64,000 nt of DNA from Prorocentrum cordatum (Eukaryota; Sar; Dinophyceae; Prorocentrales; Prorocentraceae): positions 391,612 to 455,611 of the forward strand of contig CAUYUJ010008569.1 of the NCBI GenBank assembly GCA_963575745.1. The letters are read 5' to 3'. The position numbers and the translations under genes were made by a program. A model generated the notes under the pieces. That model searched no databases and was not told where the DNA came from. It was given only the letters and a program-made list of their open reading frames with translations. Positions 40,911 through 52,310 of this stretch are shown here, piece after piece. Each line of letters begins with the position of its first letter. Within the stretch, counting starts at the first letter, position 1.

Positions 40911-42379
40911 GTGCTCCTCGCCCTAGGCGTCGTGGATGGGAAGATCGAGGAGGAGGCGGAGGCGCCGTCCAAGCCGAGTCTGGAGGTGGTTCGGAGGAGA
41001 AGGCACGATGCTACGTCCAGCATGAAGGAGTGGAGGTCGAAGGGGGTGGAGTCGACTAAAGGCGGACGGAAGGCGGCCCATGTTCTCTCGAAACGTTCGT
41101 CGGCGAGTCCCGCGTCTTTGCTAGGCGCCGCAGGGAAGCCAGTCCGCGGGCGGGGGGCGCCAGGCTACCCGCCGGCTGTCTGGGCGCCGCCCTGGCATGT
41201 AGCGGGCCGAGGAGCCCAACGCCCAGCGACCTGGTCTGCGCCTCCAAAAGAGGCAGCGTTGCCAGCTGCATCGCCCGAGTTGCAGACGAAGGCTTGCAGG
41301 AGGCATAGCAGGAAGTGCGGATTGGGACGAGATGGGTTTCATCCTCGGCGGGCGCTGGAGCTTGGCGAGGGGCACGCCACACGTCTGACCGACCTCCGTT
41401 GATTTGAAGTGTCTCTATCGTTTTTATCGACAAGGCCGACGGAGGCGTTCCTTCCATCGCCTCGCGGGCCTTTTCCACCTAGAATTGATCCAGTGCGAGG
41501 CAGTCCATGTTCAAGCGCTGGGAGCATGATCACATGGAGGACGCGTTCTGGGGGGCCAGCAAAACTGCCACGCGCGAGCGAGCTGAGTGGGCTAATAACC
41601 TCCTCGGGAGCTTCTCGAAAGGAGCCGGTTTCGAGTCGGCCTCCGCCCTGTGGAACCTTTCCAAGGTTTACGAGCACACAGGTCACGGGCACCTGTATGA
41701 GGCGGCGTTGCGATTCAATTTTCCCGTTAGGTTATTGCGCTGCCTGCGCACGATATACGCACGCACCCGCACGCCATTGCACGGGGGAGCGGCGTCACGA
41801 GTGGCGCATGCTAACGGGCCCGTGATCGCAGGCTGCAGTGGAGCAACTCGTTTAGCGAAGCTGCTCCTCTTGGACCCGATGTTGCAGGCAAAGCAGGGGA
41901 AACCGCATCTGATGGTTAGGAACGCGGTCGGTGACACTGCAGTACAGGTGCGTGGGAGGAAGGAGCAGGTGACCCAGGTTCTCGGCGAGGGGGCGGAGTC
42001 GCTGCTGACGGATTTCGATCGGCTGGGCCTTCCAGCGGCCGTGAGCAAGACCAAGTATATATGCAGCCAGGATACGTCTCGGCTTCTTCAGAATGTCTGG
42101 AGGGCCCCTTCCTCGTCGAGAGTGGACTTGGCTCGGAATCTTGGCACGGACGCGCGTTCGGAATCGCGCAGAAGAGTAGGCATCGCCAGGAGTAGGTTTG
42201 TCGCCGCAAAGTCAAGGGGCCAGCGTTTGAAGATTTTGCAGAGCGCAAGTGCGGATGGCGGCCTCATCCAAAGGGTTGGGGCCACTGCTGCAGCGTTTTG
42301 GGGAATCAGCGTCACAGGGATCCCCCCTTCGGCACGGCCTTCGTATTCCAGCTGCCCATGGCATATGGGGGGGGCCTAA
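40911..42379 (+). pseudogene. Reverse transcriptase of LINE-2, catalytic YxDD lost
   Basis: The first frame ends with RKCGLGRDGFHPRRALELGE (fingers). A second frame has SIVFIDKADGGVPSIASRAF, stops at 41480-41482 and 41486-41488, then FWGASKTATRERAEWANNLL, ALWNLSKVYEHTGHGHLYEA, NGPVIAGCSGATRLAKLLLL, and RNAVGDTAVQVRG where motif C (YVDD) is expected. At 41924-41935 the codons give AVGD, so both the Tyr and the first catalytic Asp are gone. Later parts GLPAAVSKTKYICS and LARNLGTDARSESRRRVGIA fit the thumb. The element is inactive even if frames were ignored. Confidence 0.8.
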
Positions 42380-42899
42380 AGGGTCCAGTCTTGGGCTCAG
42401 GCTCCACTCGCACAGGTTCGGGGCCTCGGCAGACCCGCTGGTTGCCAATACGGGGCACGTCGCGTTTCAGTGGGTTTCGGCGGTGTGGGAGAGTTTCCCA
42501 TCACCAACAGTGTTAGGTGCTAGCATGGGCGCGGCCCCCGACCAACTGGAGCGTTTCCGTCACCCGTGGAGGGTCGCCTCGTCGCCAGCTGAAGTAGCAT
42601 GCCTCACTGTGTCCAGGATCGGCGGGAATTTTTTATCCAGCACGCGCCTGAGGGGCGATCTCGGGCGCACGTGGAACCTGCGCCAGCTCTCCCCGCCTGA
42701 GCCCCCGGCGCCGGCGCAGGACGGGGCCACGCGGGCGCCAGACCGCCTTGCTCCGGGCAGCTCGGGGCGGCCAGGGGGCGAGGGCCCCCGAGGTCACCGC
42801 GATGCGTTTCCTATGCGTTGGCGAGGGCTGCGCCAGCTCCTATGCGGCAAGAGAAAGGATTGGTCTAGCCACCACCAGCGCGCACTCAGAGCCCTGACT

Positions 42900-43740
42900 T
42901 GCAATGCGCATTGGCCGCGAGCAAGGGCGCACAGGCATGGGCTGCATGCTCCACCAGTGCGTCGGTTGTGTCAGGCCTGTTTACGTACGCCGCGGCACCG
43001 GCGGCATGAGCGCGCGGCGCACGAAGGCCCCAGGAGGGGTGGAGTCTCACCGCGGCCGAGGGAGCGCGCGGCCAGAGCCCTGGAGCTGGGGGCGGAGGCG
43101 GGAGAGCGTTCTGCCCGAGCCCCTTGGTTTTCGCGACCCGCGAAGAGCCCGCCGAGGCAGCCAGGTGGGTGAACAAGCCCGCTCGCGGGCACCTCGCGGG
43201 ATGCATATTCAGCGACGGCTCGGCCACGTGGCCGTCGCTGGAAGGGGTCAGTCGGGCGGGCTGGGCGCTGGCGCAAGTTGACGGGGTTAGCACGGTTTTG
43301 CACGCAGCGCCCGGCCCTGCGCCCTGGCCCCCCGGCCCCCGCCAGACAGCCAAGGACGGCGATGATTTCGCGATCCACGCGTTGGCGCGCGCGTGGGGGG
43401 GGGGGGGGGGGGGCGCGTTTCCAATTGCATCTGACTGCCAGTCGACGCCCAATGTCCTCTGCGAGGGCCCTGGCACGGAACCGAGGTTTGCGCCCCAAGA
43501 GGGCACATGTGGGCGCCTTTCTGGGCAGCGTGTTCGGGCGCAGATGTTGTGGCTCACGCACCGCTTGCCCACGCGGGCAGCAGCGACGTAGAGTCCGGCA
43601 AGACGACCTGGTGGGAGTTCAGAGCCAAGCAGGCCGCGGACCGCCACGCGATGGCAGGGGCCCTGATGCATGGAGCCACTGAACAGCATGCGAGTCTTAT
43701 CAGAGGGTTCAGGATCCTTGGTCAGGAGCAGAGGAAGTAG
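42900..43740 (+). pseudogene. RNase H domain of LINE-2, frameshifted
   Basis: One frame has ARGHLAGCIFSDGSATWPS (first catalytic Asp at about 43214), RAGWALAQVDGVSTVLHAAP, QTAKDGDDFAIHALARAW and FPIASDCQSTPNVL (third acidic site). A run of about 18 G at 43396-43413 codes a Gly stretch inside the domain. The frame then changes to AHAPLAHAGSSDVESGKTTW and WEFRAKQAADRHAMAGALMH, the C-terminal helix with the expected His and Asp. The RNase H would remove the RNA strand after first-strand synthesis. Confidence 0.72.
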
Positions 43741-43989
43741 GCGGGCAGGCTCGAAGTCTGGCCCAACAAGGCGGGGGCGACACTGCAGGAGTCCCCGCCG
43801 AGGAGCACGGCCCTTCGGAGTCGCCGCCCCCCCACCCCCCCCCCCTCGAGCGATGGAGAGGAGGGGCGACGCGGCCGTCGTCGGATGTCGTCGTGGAGGT
43901 GGGCGGGATGGACGATGACCTGTGGGCCGAGGATGCTTTGAATGCTTTTTATTTCCGTGGACACGGCCTGCTCTGACGCGACGATGTCG

Positions 43990-44438
43990 AGGGGCCATCC
44001 GTGGAGCCTGGCAAGATCCGTTTCTGTTTCAGGTGTGGGGGCTACACCTCGGGGAAGCGTGGCGGGCTGCCGCTGTCTCGCTGCGAGCATGAGCCAGCGG
44101 GCCCGAAGGCGAAGCCCCTCCTGCGTCGCATCAAGCTGGGGAGGCACACCCACGATCGGCGCTCTTCGCAGGCCCTCGCGCTCAGCCAACCTGTCTCGCT
44201 GCGTGCTGAGGGGAGGGCGGAGCTCGAGAGCTCTCTGCCCCAGCCCCCCGCGAGCTCGGGCTCCGCCACGGGCGGGGCCGCCGCGGCAAGGCCATTCGGT
44301 TTGCCCCCGCAGGCATCAGTCCCGGCGGTTTTTGGGTCACGCGCCGCCGACTTGGACCGAGCGAAGGTGCTCGGCCAGTCGGGCGGCGGAGGAGACTTCG
44401 ACAATGACTCGGAGGCCTCCGATGAGGACCTCTTCTAA
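43990..44438 (+). pseudogene. C-terminal zinc-knuckle tail of LINE-2
   Basis: The frame reads GKIRFCFRCGGYTSGKRGGL and PLSRCEHEP (CxxC...CxH), then KPLLRRIKLGRHTHDRR and a Ser/Ala-rich end, closing GDFDNDSEASDEDLF with TAA. CxxCGGYT-type tails occur at the ends of dinoflagellate LINE ORF2 proteins (recalled, unverified). Only 20 bp separate the stop from the CTC tract. Confidence 0.65.
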
Positions 44439-44458
44439 CTTGCCTTCATGGCCAGCCA

Positions 44459-44880
<422 letters not shown>

Positions 44881-45020
44881 GACCCTTCCCCCTCCTTGTT
44901 TTTGATATTACTCGGACTCGGGTCGGCGCGAACCGAACGTCTGTGCGGCGGTGGGAAAGTAACACATATCCCACTTGGGGCGAGGTGGCCTTATTGCAGG
45001 CTGCGAGATATTGAAATTAC

Positions 45021-46345
45021 CCAGGCGAAGGGCCCAACCATATGCAGTTGTGGGCACCGCAAATGTGAAGATCTTCTTCGGTGAAGCTCCCTATGGGGCC
45101 ACGAAGCACTGTACTGGGTGAGTGTAAATGCCAAATTGGGTGCGCGGGCTCCCTATGGCAATGGGGCCACGACACGTTGCACTGGGTGGGTGGGAAAAAC
45201 CAAATTGAGTTTCCGGGACACATGCGGGCGGTCCCACTGGGTTTCGGTGGAGCTCGCTTTGGCGCCACGAAACGCTACACCTGGTGGGTGCAAATGACAA
45301 CTTGGGTTTCCGGGGCGCATGCGGAGGGTCCCACTGGGGGCTTCGGTAGAGCTCCCTATGGGGCCACGAAACGTTGTACCGGGTGGGTGCAATTGCCACA
45401 TTGAGTATGTGGGACGCATGTGGGCGGTCCCACTGGGGGTTTTGGTGGAGCCCTGTATTGGGTGGGTGAAAGTGCCAAATTGCGCGTGCGGGGCGCATGC
45501 GGGCGGTCCCACGGGGGACTTCGGTGGAGCTCCGTATGGGGCCACGAAACGCTGTATTGGGTGTGGCGGACGCGTGTGGTACGCCCACGATGCGCCGTAT
45601 TGGGTGTGGCGGGCGCATGTGATACCCCCACTTCTGGGGCCTTAGGTGGAGCACCCCATGGGGCCACGAACCGCCGTACTGGGCGTGGCGGACGCATGCG
45701 ATACCTCCTGGAGCCAGACGTGGAACCCTCTGGGGCTACGAAACGCCGCACTGGGTGTGGCGGACGCATGTGGTACCCCCCCCCCTTGGGGCCTTCGGTG
45801 GAGTTCCCTATGGGGCCACGAAACGCCGTATTGGGTGTGGCGGACGCATGTGGTAGCCCCGCCGGGGGTCTTAGGTGGAGCTCCCTATGGGGCCACGAAA
45901 CGCCGTACTGGGTGTGGCGGGCGCATATGGTACCCCCCCCCCTGGGGCCTTAGGTGGAGTTCCCTATGAGGCCACGAAACGCCGTACTGGGTGTGGCGGA
46001 CGCATGTGGTACCTCCGCCTGGGGCCTTCGGTGGAGCTCCCTATGGGGCCACGAACCGCCGTACTGGGTGTGGCGGACGCATGTGTGGTACCCCCCCCCC
46101 CCCCGGGGGGCCTTCGGAGGAGCTCCTTATGGGGCCACGAAACGCCGTACTGGGTGTGGCGGACGCATGTGGTACCCCCCCCCCCCCCCCTTGGGGCCTT
46201 CGGTGGAGTTCCCTATGGGGCTACGAAACGCTGCACTGGGTGGGTGAAACGCATGGAGGAATGAGGAGGGGGGAGGAGGAATGAGTGAGACGCGGGGCGC
46301 TGTGTCTTCAAAACGAAGACCCAACACCACAGGATGGTTGGGAAA
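45021..46345. repeat. ~100-bp minisatellite block A ending in GGA tract plus hairpin
   Basis: Units contain GGAGCTCCCTATGGGGCCAC, GAAACGCCGTACTGGGTGTG and GCGGACGCATGTGGTACCCC. It opens with CCCAACCATATGCAGTTGTG. It ends with GGTGAAACGCATGGAGGAAT, a GGA tract and CTTCAAAACGAAGACCCAAC. Long open frames inside arise from repetition and change product by phase. Confidence 0.92.
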
Positions 46346-46374
46346 AGCAGGAGGGGCGAAAAGGATAATCCTCC

Positions 46375-46591
46375 TTCTCGTTCTCTTTCTCCTCCTCCTC
46401 CTCCTCCTCCTCCTCCTCCTCCTCTCCTCCCTCCTCCTCCTCCTCCTCCTCCTCCTTTTTCCTCCTCCTCCTCTTCCTTATCCTCTTCCTCTTCTCCTCT
46501 TCCTCCTCCTCCTCCTCCTCCTCTCCCCTCCTCCTCATCCTCCTCCTCCTCCTCCTCCTCCTCCTCCTCCTCCTCCTCCTCCTCCTCCTCG
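46375..46591. repeat. (CTC)n tract after block A
   Basis: About 215 bp with TTT and TTAT interruptions. Confidence 0.93.
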
Positions 46592-46880
46592 AGGAAAGAG
46601 GAGTGGCTCCCGAGGAGGGCTGATCGGGCGGGTGCCTCTGGCTGACCAGATCTGGTTTGGTGGATCCTGTGGCCTCGTTCGGGTTGGTCCCCCAGCCGCT
46701 TCCGTTTCTGCACTCTCTCCAGACCTGTTCACGTCGCGAAAACAAAACAAACACGATTTACCGGGTTTGGCCGTGTTCGGGCACCGGGGGCCCTCGCCAG
46801 GCCCCAGGACCGTCGCAGAACGATTTCGGATGAAAGCGGTATCGGGAAAAGAATCGGGACTTCTTGGAGCCCCGCAATGA
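46592..46880. other. Spacer between duplicated blocks, no gene
   Basis: Includes GTTCACGTCGCGAAAACAAA and GGGGGCCCTCGCCAGGCCCC, the latter shared with 54178-54202 and 56425-56460, so probably part of a further dispersed element. Confidence 0.4.
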
Positions 46881-48180
46881 CTTATCCTGGCGAAAGACCC
46901 AACCATATGCAGTTGTGGGTACCGCAATTGTGAACATCTCCTTCGGTTAAGTTCCCTACGGGGCCACGAAGCGCTGCACTGGGTGGGGGGGAACGCATGC
47001 GGGCGGTAGCACTGGGGCCGTCGGTGGACTTCCCTATGGGGCCACGAAAAGCTGTACTGGGTGGGTGAAAATACCAAATTGGGTTTACGGACGCATGCGG
47101 ACGGTCCCATTGGGGGCTTCGGTGGAGCTCCTAATGGGGCCACGAAACATTGTATTGGGTGGGTGAAAAGGCCAAATTGAGTGTGCGGGACGCATGCGGA
47201 CGGTCCCATTGGGGGCTTCGGTGGAACTTCCTATGGGGGCCACGAAACGCTATACCGTGTGGGTGAAACTGCCAAATTGGGCGTCTGGGGCGCATGTGGG
47301 CGGTCCCTCTGGGAGCTTCGGTGGAGCTCCATATTGGGCCACGAATCGCTGTAGTGGGTGTGGCGGACGCATGTGGTACCCCCCACTGGGGCCTTTGGTG
47401 GAGCTCCCTATGGGGCCACGAAACGCCGCACTGGGTGTGGCGGACGCATGTGGTACCCCCCCCTGGGGCCTTAGGTGGAGTTCCCTATGGAGCCACGAAA
47501 CGCCGTATTGGGTGTGGCGGACGCATGTGGTACCCCCACTGGGGCCTTCGGTGGAGCTCCCGATGGGGCCACGAAACGCTGTCCCGGGTTGTGGCGGACG
47601 CATGTGGTACCCCCCAGTGGGCCCTTAGGTGGAGCTCTTTATGGGCCCACGAAACGCTGTACTGGGTGTGGCGGACGCATGTGGTACCCCCGCTTGGGGC
47701 CTTGGGTAAGTTTCCCTATGGGGCCACGAGACGCCGTACTGGGTGTGGCGGACGCATGTGGTACCCCCCCCCGTGGGGCCTTAGGTGGAGCTCCTTATGG
47801 GGCCACGAAACGCCGTACTGGGTGTGGCGGACGCACGTGGTACCCCCCCCCCCCATGGGGCCTTCGGTGGAGCTCTCGATGGGGCCACGAAACGCTGTAC
47901 TGGGTGTGGCGGACGCATGTGGTACCCCCCACTGGGGCCTTCGGTGGAGCTCCCTATGGGGCCACGAAACGCTGTATTGGGTGTGGCGGACGCATGTGGT
48001 ACCCCCCAGTGGGCCCTTAGGTGGAGCTCCTTATGGGGCCACGAAACGCCGTACTGGGTGGGTGAAACGCATGGAGGAGGGAGGAGGGGGAGGAGGAGAA
48101 GGAGGAGGAGGAGGAGGAGGAGACGCGGGAACTGTCTCTTCAAAACGAGGACCCAACACAGGATGGTTGGGGAAAATAAG
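46881..48180. repeat. ~100-bp minisatellite block B, duplicate of block A
   Basis: Starts like block A (CCCAACCATATGCAGTTGTG) and ends like it (TGGGTGGGTGAAACGCATGG, GGA tract, CTTCAAAACGAGGACCCAAC, hairpin). About 11 units. Confidence 0.92.
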
Positions 48181-48204
48181 ACATCGGATGGTTGGGCTGC
48201 CTCA

Positions 48205-48395
48205 TCCACCTCCTCCTCCTCCTCTTCCTCCTCCTCCTCCTCCTTCTCGCCTCCCCCTTCTCGTCCTCCTCCTCCTCCTCCGCCTCCGCCTCCGCCTCCG
48301 CCTCGTTCGCCCGTCTGTTCGTAGCTCAAGGAATATGTTTGCAGCAGCCTTCCTCCTCCCTCCCTCCCTCCTTCCCTCCCTTCGCCCTCTCCGAA
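48205..48395. repeat. (CTC)n then CTCCC tract before an exon
   Basis: CTC at 48205-48280, CCGCCT at 48281-48305, a mixed 40 bp, and CCTCCCTCCCTCCTTCC just before the exon at 48398. Confidence 0.88.
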
Positions 48396-48397
48396 AG

Positions 48398-48573
48398 CCC
48401 GTCCCTGGAAGCCGCGGGATGCCCCCCCGAACTGGCAGGAGGCCTACCACGCGTTCAACGTCCTCTCGGACGAGAGGCTGTCGGCCTTCATCGAGTCGTG
48501 CGCGGCCCCCGGGACCCCGCCGACCACGGATTACGTCGTCGTCGTCGTGGACGCCGGATTCCTCAACCTCAAG
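48398..48573 (+). CDS. Candidate exon, function unknown (NWQEAYHAFNVLSDERLSAF)
   Basis: Pyrimidine-rich sequence ends CTCTCCGAAAG at 48397. In phase the exon reads RPWKPRDAPPNWQEAYHAFN, VLSDERLSAFIESCAAPGTP, then PTTDYVVVVVDAGFLNLK, where the GGA tract starts at 48574. Codon use is GC3-rich, and the other frames have no comparable sense. A GTC run codes VVVVV. The donor would be CTCAAG|GAGGAG (a GA donor, rare but reported in dinoflagellates). Not a known motif; AYHAFNVLSDE may be a helical protein-interaction segment. Neighbouring exons were not identified. Confidence 0.5.
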
Positions 48574-48765
48574 GAGGAGGAGGAGGAGGAGGAGGAGGAG
48601 GAGGAGGAGGAAAAGAGGAGGATCACGAGGAGGAGGAGGAGGAGGAGGAGGAGGAGGGAGGAGGGAGGGAGGGAGAAGGAGGGAGAAGGAGGGAGAAGGA
48701 GGAGGAGGAGGAAGAAGAGGAGGACGAGGACGAGGACGAGCACGAGGAGTGGGAGGCGGAGGATG
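48574..48765. repeat. (GGA)n tract directly after an exon
   Basis: Purine tract with GGATCAC and GGGAGAA variants; complementary to the CTC tract upstream of the same exon. Confidence 0.9.
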
Positions 48766-49020
48766 AGGCGCAAGGAGGATCGAGGATGGCAGATTGTGTT
48801 GTCCTTTGCGTGGGATCTTTCCTGGGCCTCCTGGGGCTTCTGGAAGCCTCCCAGGATCTTTGGAGGCCTCACCCCTGGAGGAGGGGGGCGGGGGAAGGAC
48901 TGGGGACAACTGGGAGCGCGCGAAGGGAACACGGCCAGGTCAAGCGGGTGCGAGACCTCGGAACAGTCCCCGCCGTCCCCGCACATGCGCCCGATTGGTG
49001 GCAAGACGAGAAGCGAAACA
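48766..49020. other. Mixed spacer with CCTGGGGCTTCTGG words, no gene
   Basis: Resembles the 10-12-bp repeats of 19-21 kb around 48815-48890. Confidence 0.4.
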
Positions 49021-49021
49021 A

Positions 49022-49433
49022 CGAGGAGGAGGAGAAGGAGTAGGAGGAGGAGGAGGACGAGGAGGAGGACGAGGACGAGGAGGACGAGGAGGAGAACGAG
49101 GAGAAGGAGGAGGAATACAAGGAGGACAAGGTGGAGGAGGAGGAGGAGGAGGAGGAGGACAACGACGAGGAGGAGGAGGAAGACGAGAAGGACGAGGAGG
49201 AGGATGAGGGGGACGAGGAGCACGAGGACGAGGAGGACGAGGAGGACGACGACGACGACGAGGAGGAGGAGGACGACGAGGAGGACGACGACGAGGAGGA
49301 CGAGGAGGACGAGGAGGAGGAGGACGAGGACGAGGAGGACGAGGAGGACGAGGAGGAGGACAAGGAGGACGAGAAGGAGGAGGAGGAGGAGGAGGAGGAG
49401 GAGGAGGACGAGGAGGACGAGGAGGACGAGGAG
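49022..49433. repeat. (GAG)/(GAC)n tract
   Basis: About 410 bp of GAGGAGGACGAGG. The acidic Glu/Asp frame is open but not taken as a gene. Confidence 0.93.
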
Positions 49434-49800
49434 CCCCTTGCGCGCTCTCTCGCTGGCGGCACCTATGGCCCCTGCGCCGCGCGGCCGGGGATGGCGCAGC
49501 CGACCGGGCGCCCCCCAGCGCAGCCGACGGAGCGCAGGACCGTGAAGGGGCTGACCGCGCTCGCACGCAGCAGACGGGGGGAAGGAGAAGCGAGGTGCAG
49601 TCGGACCGAGCGGGAACTTCCGGCCCGCGTTCTCGGACGTGTCCCGCCGGCCCTCGGCGCTGTTCTGAAGCTTTTGTCCCTGCGTTCCCGACCGTGCTCC
49701 TGCCCGGGAGGCTCTCCAGAGGCGGCACCTCGCCGAGGGCGACGCGGTTCAGGGCGCAATGTTGCAGAAAGGGGCCCGCCGCGGATCTTGGTTGTAGGAG
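49434..49800. other. Unassigned GC-rich island between purine tracts
   Basis: One frame near 49690-49795 reads REALQRRHLAEGDAVQGAML then QKGARRGSWL and TAG. An upstream piece of that frame reads SGNFRPAFSDVSRRPSALF with a stop. Coding is possible but unproven. Confidence 0.3.
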
Positions 49801-50105
49801 CAGAAGCACGAGCACGAGCAGGAGCAGGAGCAGGAACATGAACAGGATAAGGAGCAGGATCTGGAGCAGAAGGTGGCGGAGGAGGGAGGAAGAAAGGAGG
49901 AGGAGGAGGAGGAGGAGGAGAAGGAGAAGGAGGCCACGCGGCAGGAGGAGGAGGAGGAGGAGGAGGACGACGACGGTGACGAGGACGACCCGGAGGGGAA
50001 GAACGACGACGAGGAGGACAAGCAGGAGGAGGGGAGGAGAGGAAGGATCAGGACGAGAATGAGGGATAAGGGACGTGCGAGGGCGAGGACGAGGACAAGG
50101 AGGAC
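49801..50105. repeat. (GAGCAC)n, then GGA-rich tract
   Basis: AGCACGAGCAGGAGCAGG words, then GGAGGAGGAGGAGAAGG and degenerate purine to about 50105. Confidence 0.85.
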
Positions 50106-50399
50106 GCCTGCCCAGCAGAATCCGTGATTTGGAAGGTCGGGTGGTCGCTGGTCTGGCAGGTGGGAAGCTCCCTCTTGGTTCTTCGCCTCTTCGCCACCGC
50201 CCTAACCAGAGCCCGAGATTCAGCACTGTCAGCTTAGCCGTGCCTATGTTCAGGATTCCAGGCTGTTGCGATTTGGAAGAGACTAAGATGACGAGATGGG
50301 GCAGGATAAGTAGAAGGGTCAGGAGGAGGGGCCGTTGTCATCGTCATCGTGATCATCATCCGAGAACATGTTGGGTCAACCGATTTGGTCGTGTCCGAG
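50106..50399. other. No gene recognised
   Basis: Normal-complexity sequence; short frames only. Confidence 0.4.
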
Positions 50400-50690
50400 A
50401 GGCATTGGGAAGCCCAAGGCTCACACTCAGGCCAGACCCACTAATGCCCATGCCGAGCAACTCATTATCGGACTCATTCCCGCCCAGACTCATTCATTTT
50501 CAGCCACGCAGATTCGCTCATACACATACTCGTTCATGCTCAGATCCACTCACGCCCTTACGTAACCAAACAGAGTCAGCCGGCGGTAGTCAGACCCACT
50601 GATTCTCAGACTCATACGCGGGCACATTCAGACCCAGTCATGATCAGACCCAGTCGTACTCATACCAGTACTCCTCATCCCTATTCGTTA
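50400..50690. repeat. Degenerate short repeat (CAGACCCA/CTCATTC)
   Basis: CAGACCCACT, CAGACTCATTC, CTCATACAC and GATCAGACCCAGTC words at irregular 10-20-bp steps. Similar words occur at 52810-52895. Confidence 0.6.
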
Positions 50691-51130
50691 CCCCATACTT
50701 TTTGTTGTTATTCTCTACACTATATTACTAGTAGTTTTAGTACTGGTGTTGGTATTATTGCTTGCATTCTTACTTGCATTACTTTTATGTACTCCCACTC
50801 TGCCACCTAGCCAGCCGATGGCCGCCGAATCCCGGTGGTCCCATCATGCCTGCCCCCCAAAAAAACAAATCAAAACAACACAGTGCAGAAACAACGTTCG
50901 TCTTCTCAACATGGACGTTCTGTCGCCCATACTGCAGTGTGCCCTGCAACAACAAAAACGAAACAGTGCAGAAGCAACGTTCTTCTTCTTCTCAACACAG
51001 ACCTTCCGGCGCCCACCTTGCAAAAGTGCGTGGCGGGAGTGGGACGGGGCGCACCTCCCGGGGTTCGCTTGGATTCCTCCGATTCGATCCGATTCGAATT
51101 CGATGGTCTCCGATTCCGATTCGATTCGGT
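50691..51130. other. No gene; contains a ~90-bp tandem duplication
   Basis: AACA(A/G)TGCAGAA(A/G)CAACGTTC with CTTCTCAACA repeats at 50877-50915 and 50965-51000. GATTCGATCCGATTCGAATT words lie at 51075-51130. Confidence 0.5.
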
Positions 51131-51132
51131 TA

Positions 51133-51305
51133 CAGTCAGAAACCCTAATGAGGACGCGCGACTTTGCTCAGGATACCCTTGCGTCCTTCCTCTTCCTTGC
51201 TCTTGCGTCCTTGAGGTTTCCGTCGTCCGCCGCCCCAAAAATCCCAACTTCGGCTTCCAAGGGTCTTGCGTCCTTACCGCGCGTCCTTATTAGGGTTTTT
51301 GACTG
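51133..51305. mobile_element. Tc1/mariner-like MITE with TA flanks
   Basis: It begins CAGTCAGAAACCCTAATGAG and GACGCGCG, and ends CGCGCGTCCTTATTAGGGTT then TTTGACTG, giving about 28-bp inverted repeats. TA occurs immediately outside on both sides (51131-51132, 51306-51307). TA target duplication and CAGT termini are hallmarks of Tc1/mariner. No transposase inside. Confidence 0.75.
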
Positions 51306-51307
51306 TA

Positions 51308-52310
51308 TGGATTCCGATCTGGGCTCCGATTTCTCAGCGGAGGCCTACCAGCCTGCCGGTGTTGGCCGGCTCGACTCCTCCCGACCCGGCTGCCGATTTC
51401 CGCCGAGCCGTTTCCTTTCGATCGCCGATCGGACTGGTCGGTTCGACTCTGGGCTCTCCTGACACCCCGCGCGAGAGGCCGAAATGTCGCGCCCTCGCCT
51501 CCGCGCCGCGCCCGTCTTCCCAGAGGAAGGGAGCCGTCGCTCGGGCGCGGCGCACCTGCTTGTCGCACGCGCTTTTTCCGCCGACGCGCGCGGATGCGCA
51601 CGGAGGTGCCGCCCTCGCTCCCGGCGCCGCGCCGATTTTGTCGCCTGAAAGCGGCGCGCCCGCCTCGGAGCGGCGCAGATCTCGGGCGACCAGAGTGCGT
51701 GTGCCGTTTTTAATACATGCTCCGCGTGCGGGATCATGTATTGAAAATGCAGGGATCTAGTATCAAAAACACCGGTGAGCTCATGCATAGATTTATTCAT
51801 CACTGAACCATGTATATTTAAATCCCATAATTTCAAAAATCCTATGGATTAAAAACTGCCCTGTACGTGTGCGCTGCTCCAAGATGGACACGACGTCGTC
51901 CATGCTGCACAATGCGCGGCGCAGGCGTGCCGGGGCAGGCATCCCTGGCGACAGGCCGGAGCGTCGCTCTCGTCCCGTCGACGCGCGCGCGGTTCAGAAA
52001 GGTCGCTCTCGCCCCGGGCGCGGCGCAGATTTGCCAGCTTGGCCTCGCCCATGCTCGGAAACTGGAGCATATGCATTACCAGTGGCGGGCGGTTTTTCAA
52101 TCCCAGGACGTTTTTGAGGGTCGGGGGCGACGTCGGGGTGGTGTGGTGTATACTTGCTTCCCCGCTTCCCCGGGGAAACAACGAAGACTGTGTACACCTG
52201 GACCCCGTATACACCAGGATCCGCTTTCCTGTGCGAGATTCAGTGTGAGGCCAGAGAAAGGCGTCGGTGTATAGAGTTCGGCTCCTTACATGCTCCGAGC
52301 GCACTTTGGG
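51308..52310. other. No supported gene
   Basis: GC-rich 51320-51700 with GCGCGGCGCA words, an AT-richer island at 51700-51850, then mixed sequence. GTATACACC-type inverted words lie at 52145-52210. Confidence 0.4.

Larger units (their letters stand above)
37275..44438 (+). mobile_element. Near-complete decayed LINE with relict spliced leader at its 5' end (LINE-2)
   Basis: From left to right: spliced-leader-like 22-mer, ORF1-like coiled-coil protein, Pro/Ala-rich linker, EEP endonuclease, reverse transcriptase, RNase H, and a C-terminal zinc knuckle that ends at the TAA at 44436-44438. About 7.16 kb in all. Many frameshifts, at least two stops before the RT fingers (41480-41482, 41486-41488) and a lost YxDD show it is dead. 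CTC tracts lie on both sides. The layout is that of an I/Jockey-like non-LTR element with RNase H; the precise clade is inferred, not tested. Confidence 0.88.

Noticed and set aside
40911-42379. Treating the LINE-2 RT as a functional gene
   Set aside because: Stops at 41480 and 41486, a frame change before the palm and loss of YxDD rule it out.
47294-48766. 490-codon open frame over the block B minisatellite
   Set aside because: It is generated by a ~100-bp repeat that stays open in several phases and on both strands, then runs into GGA/CTC tracts. The product changes by phase, with no domain.
49131-49433. Acidic Glu/Asp-rich protein
   Set aside because: Pure GAG/GAC repeat; no support outside the repeat.
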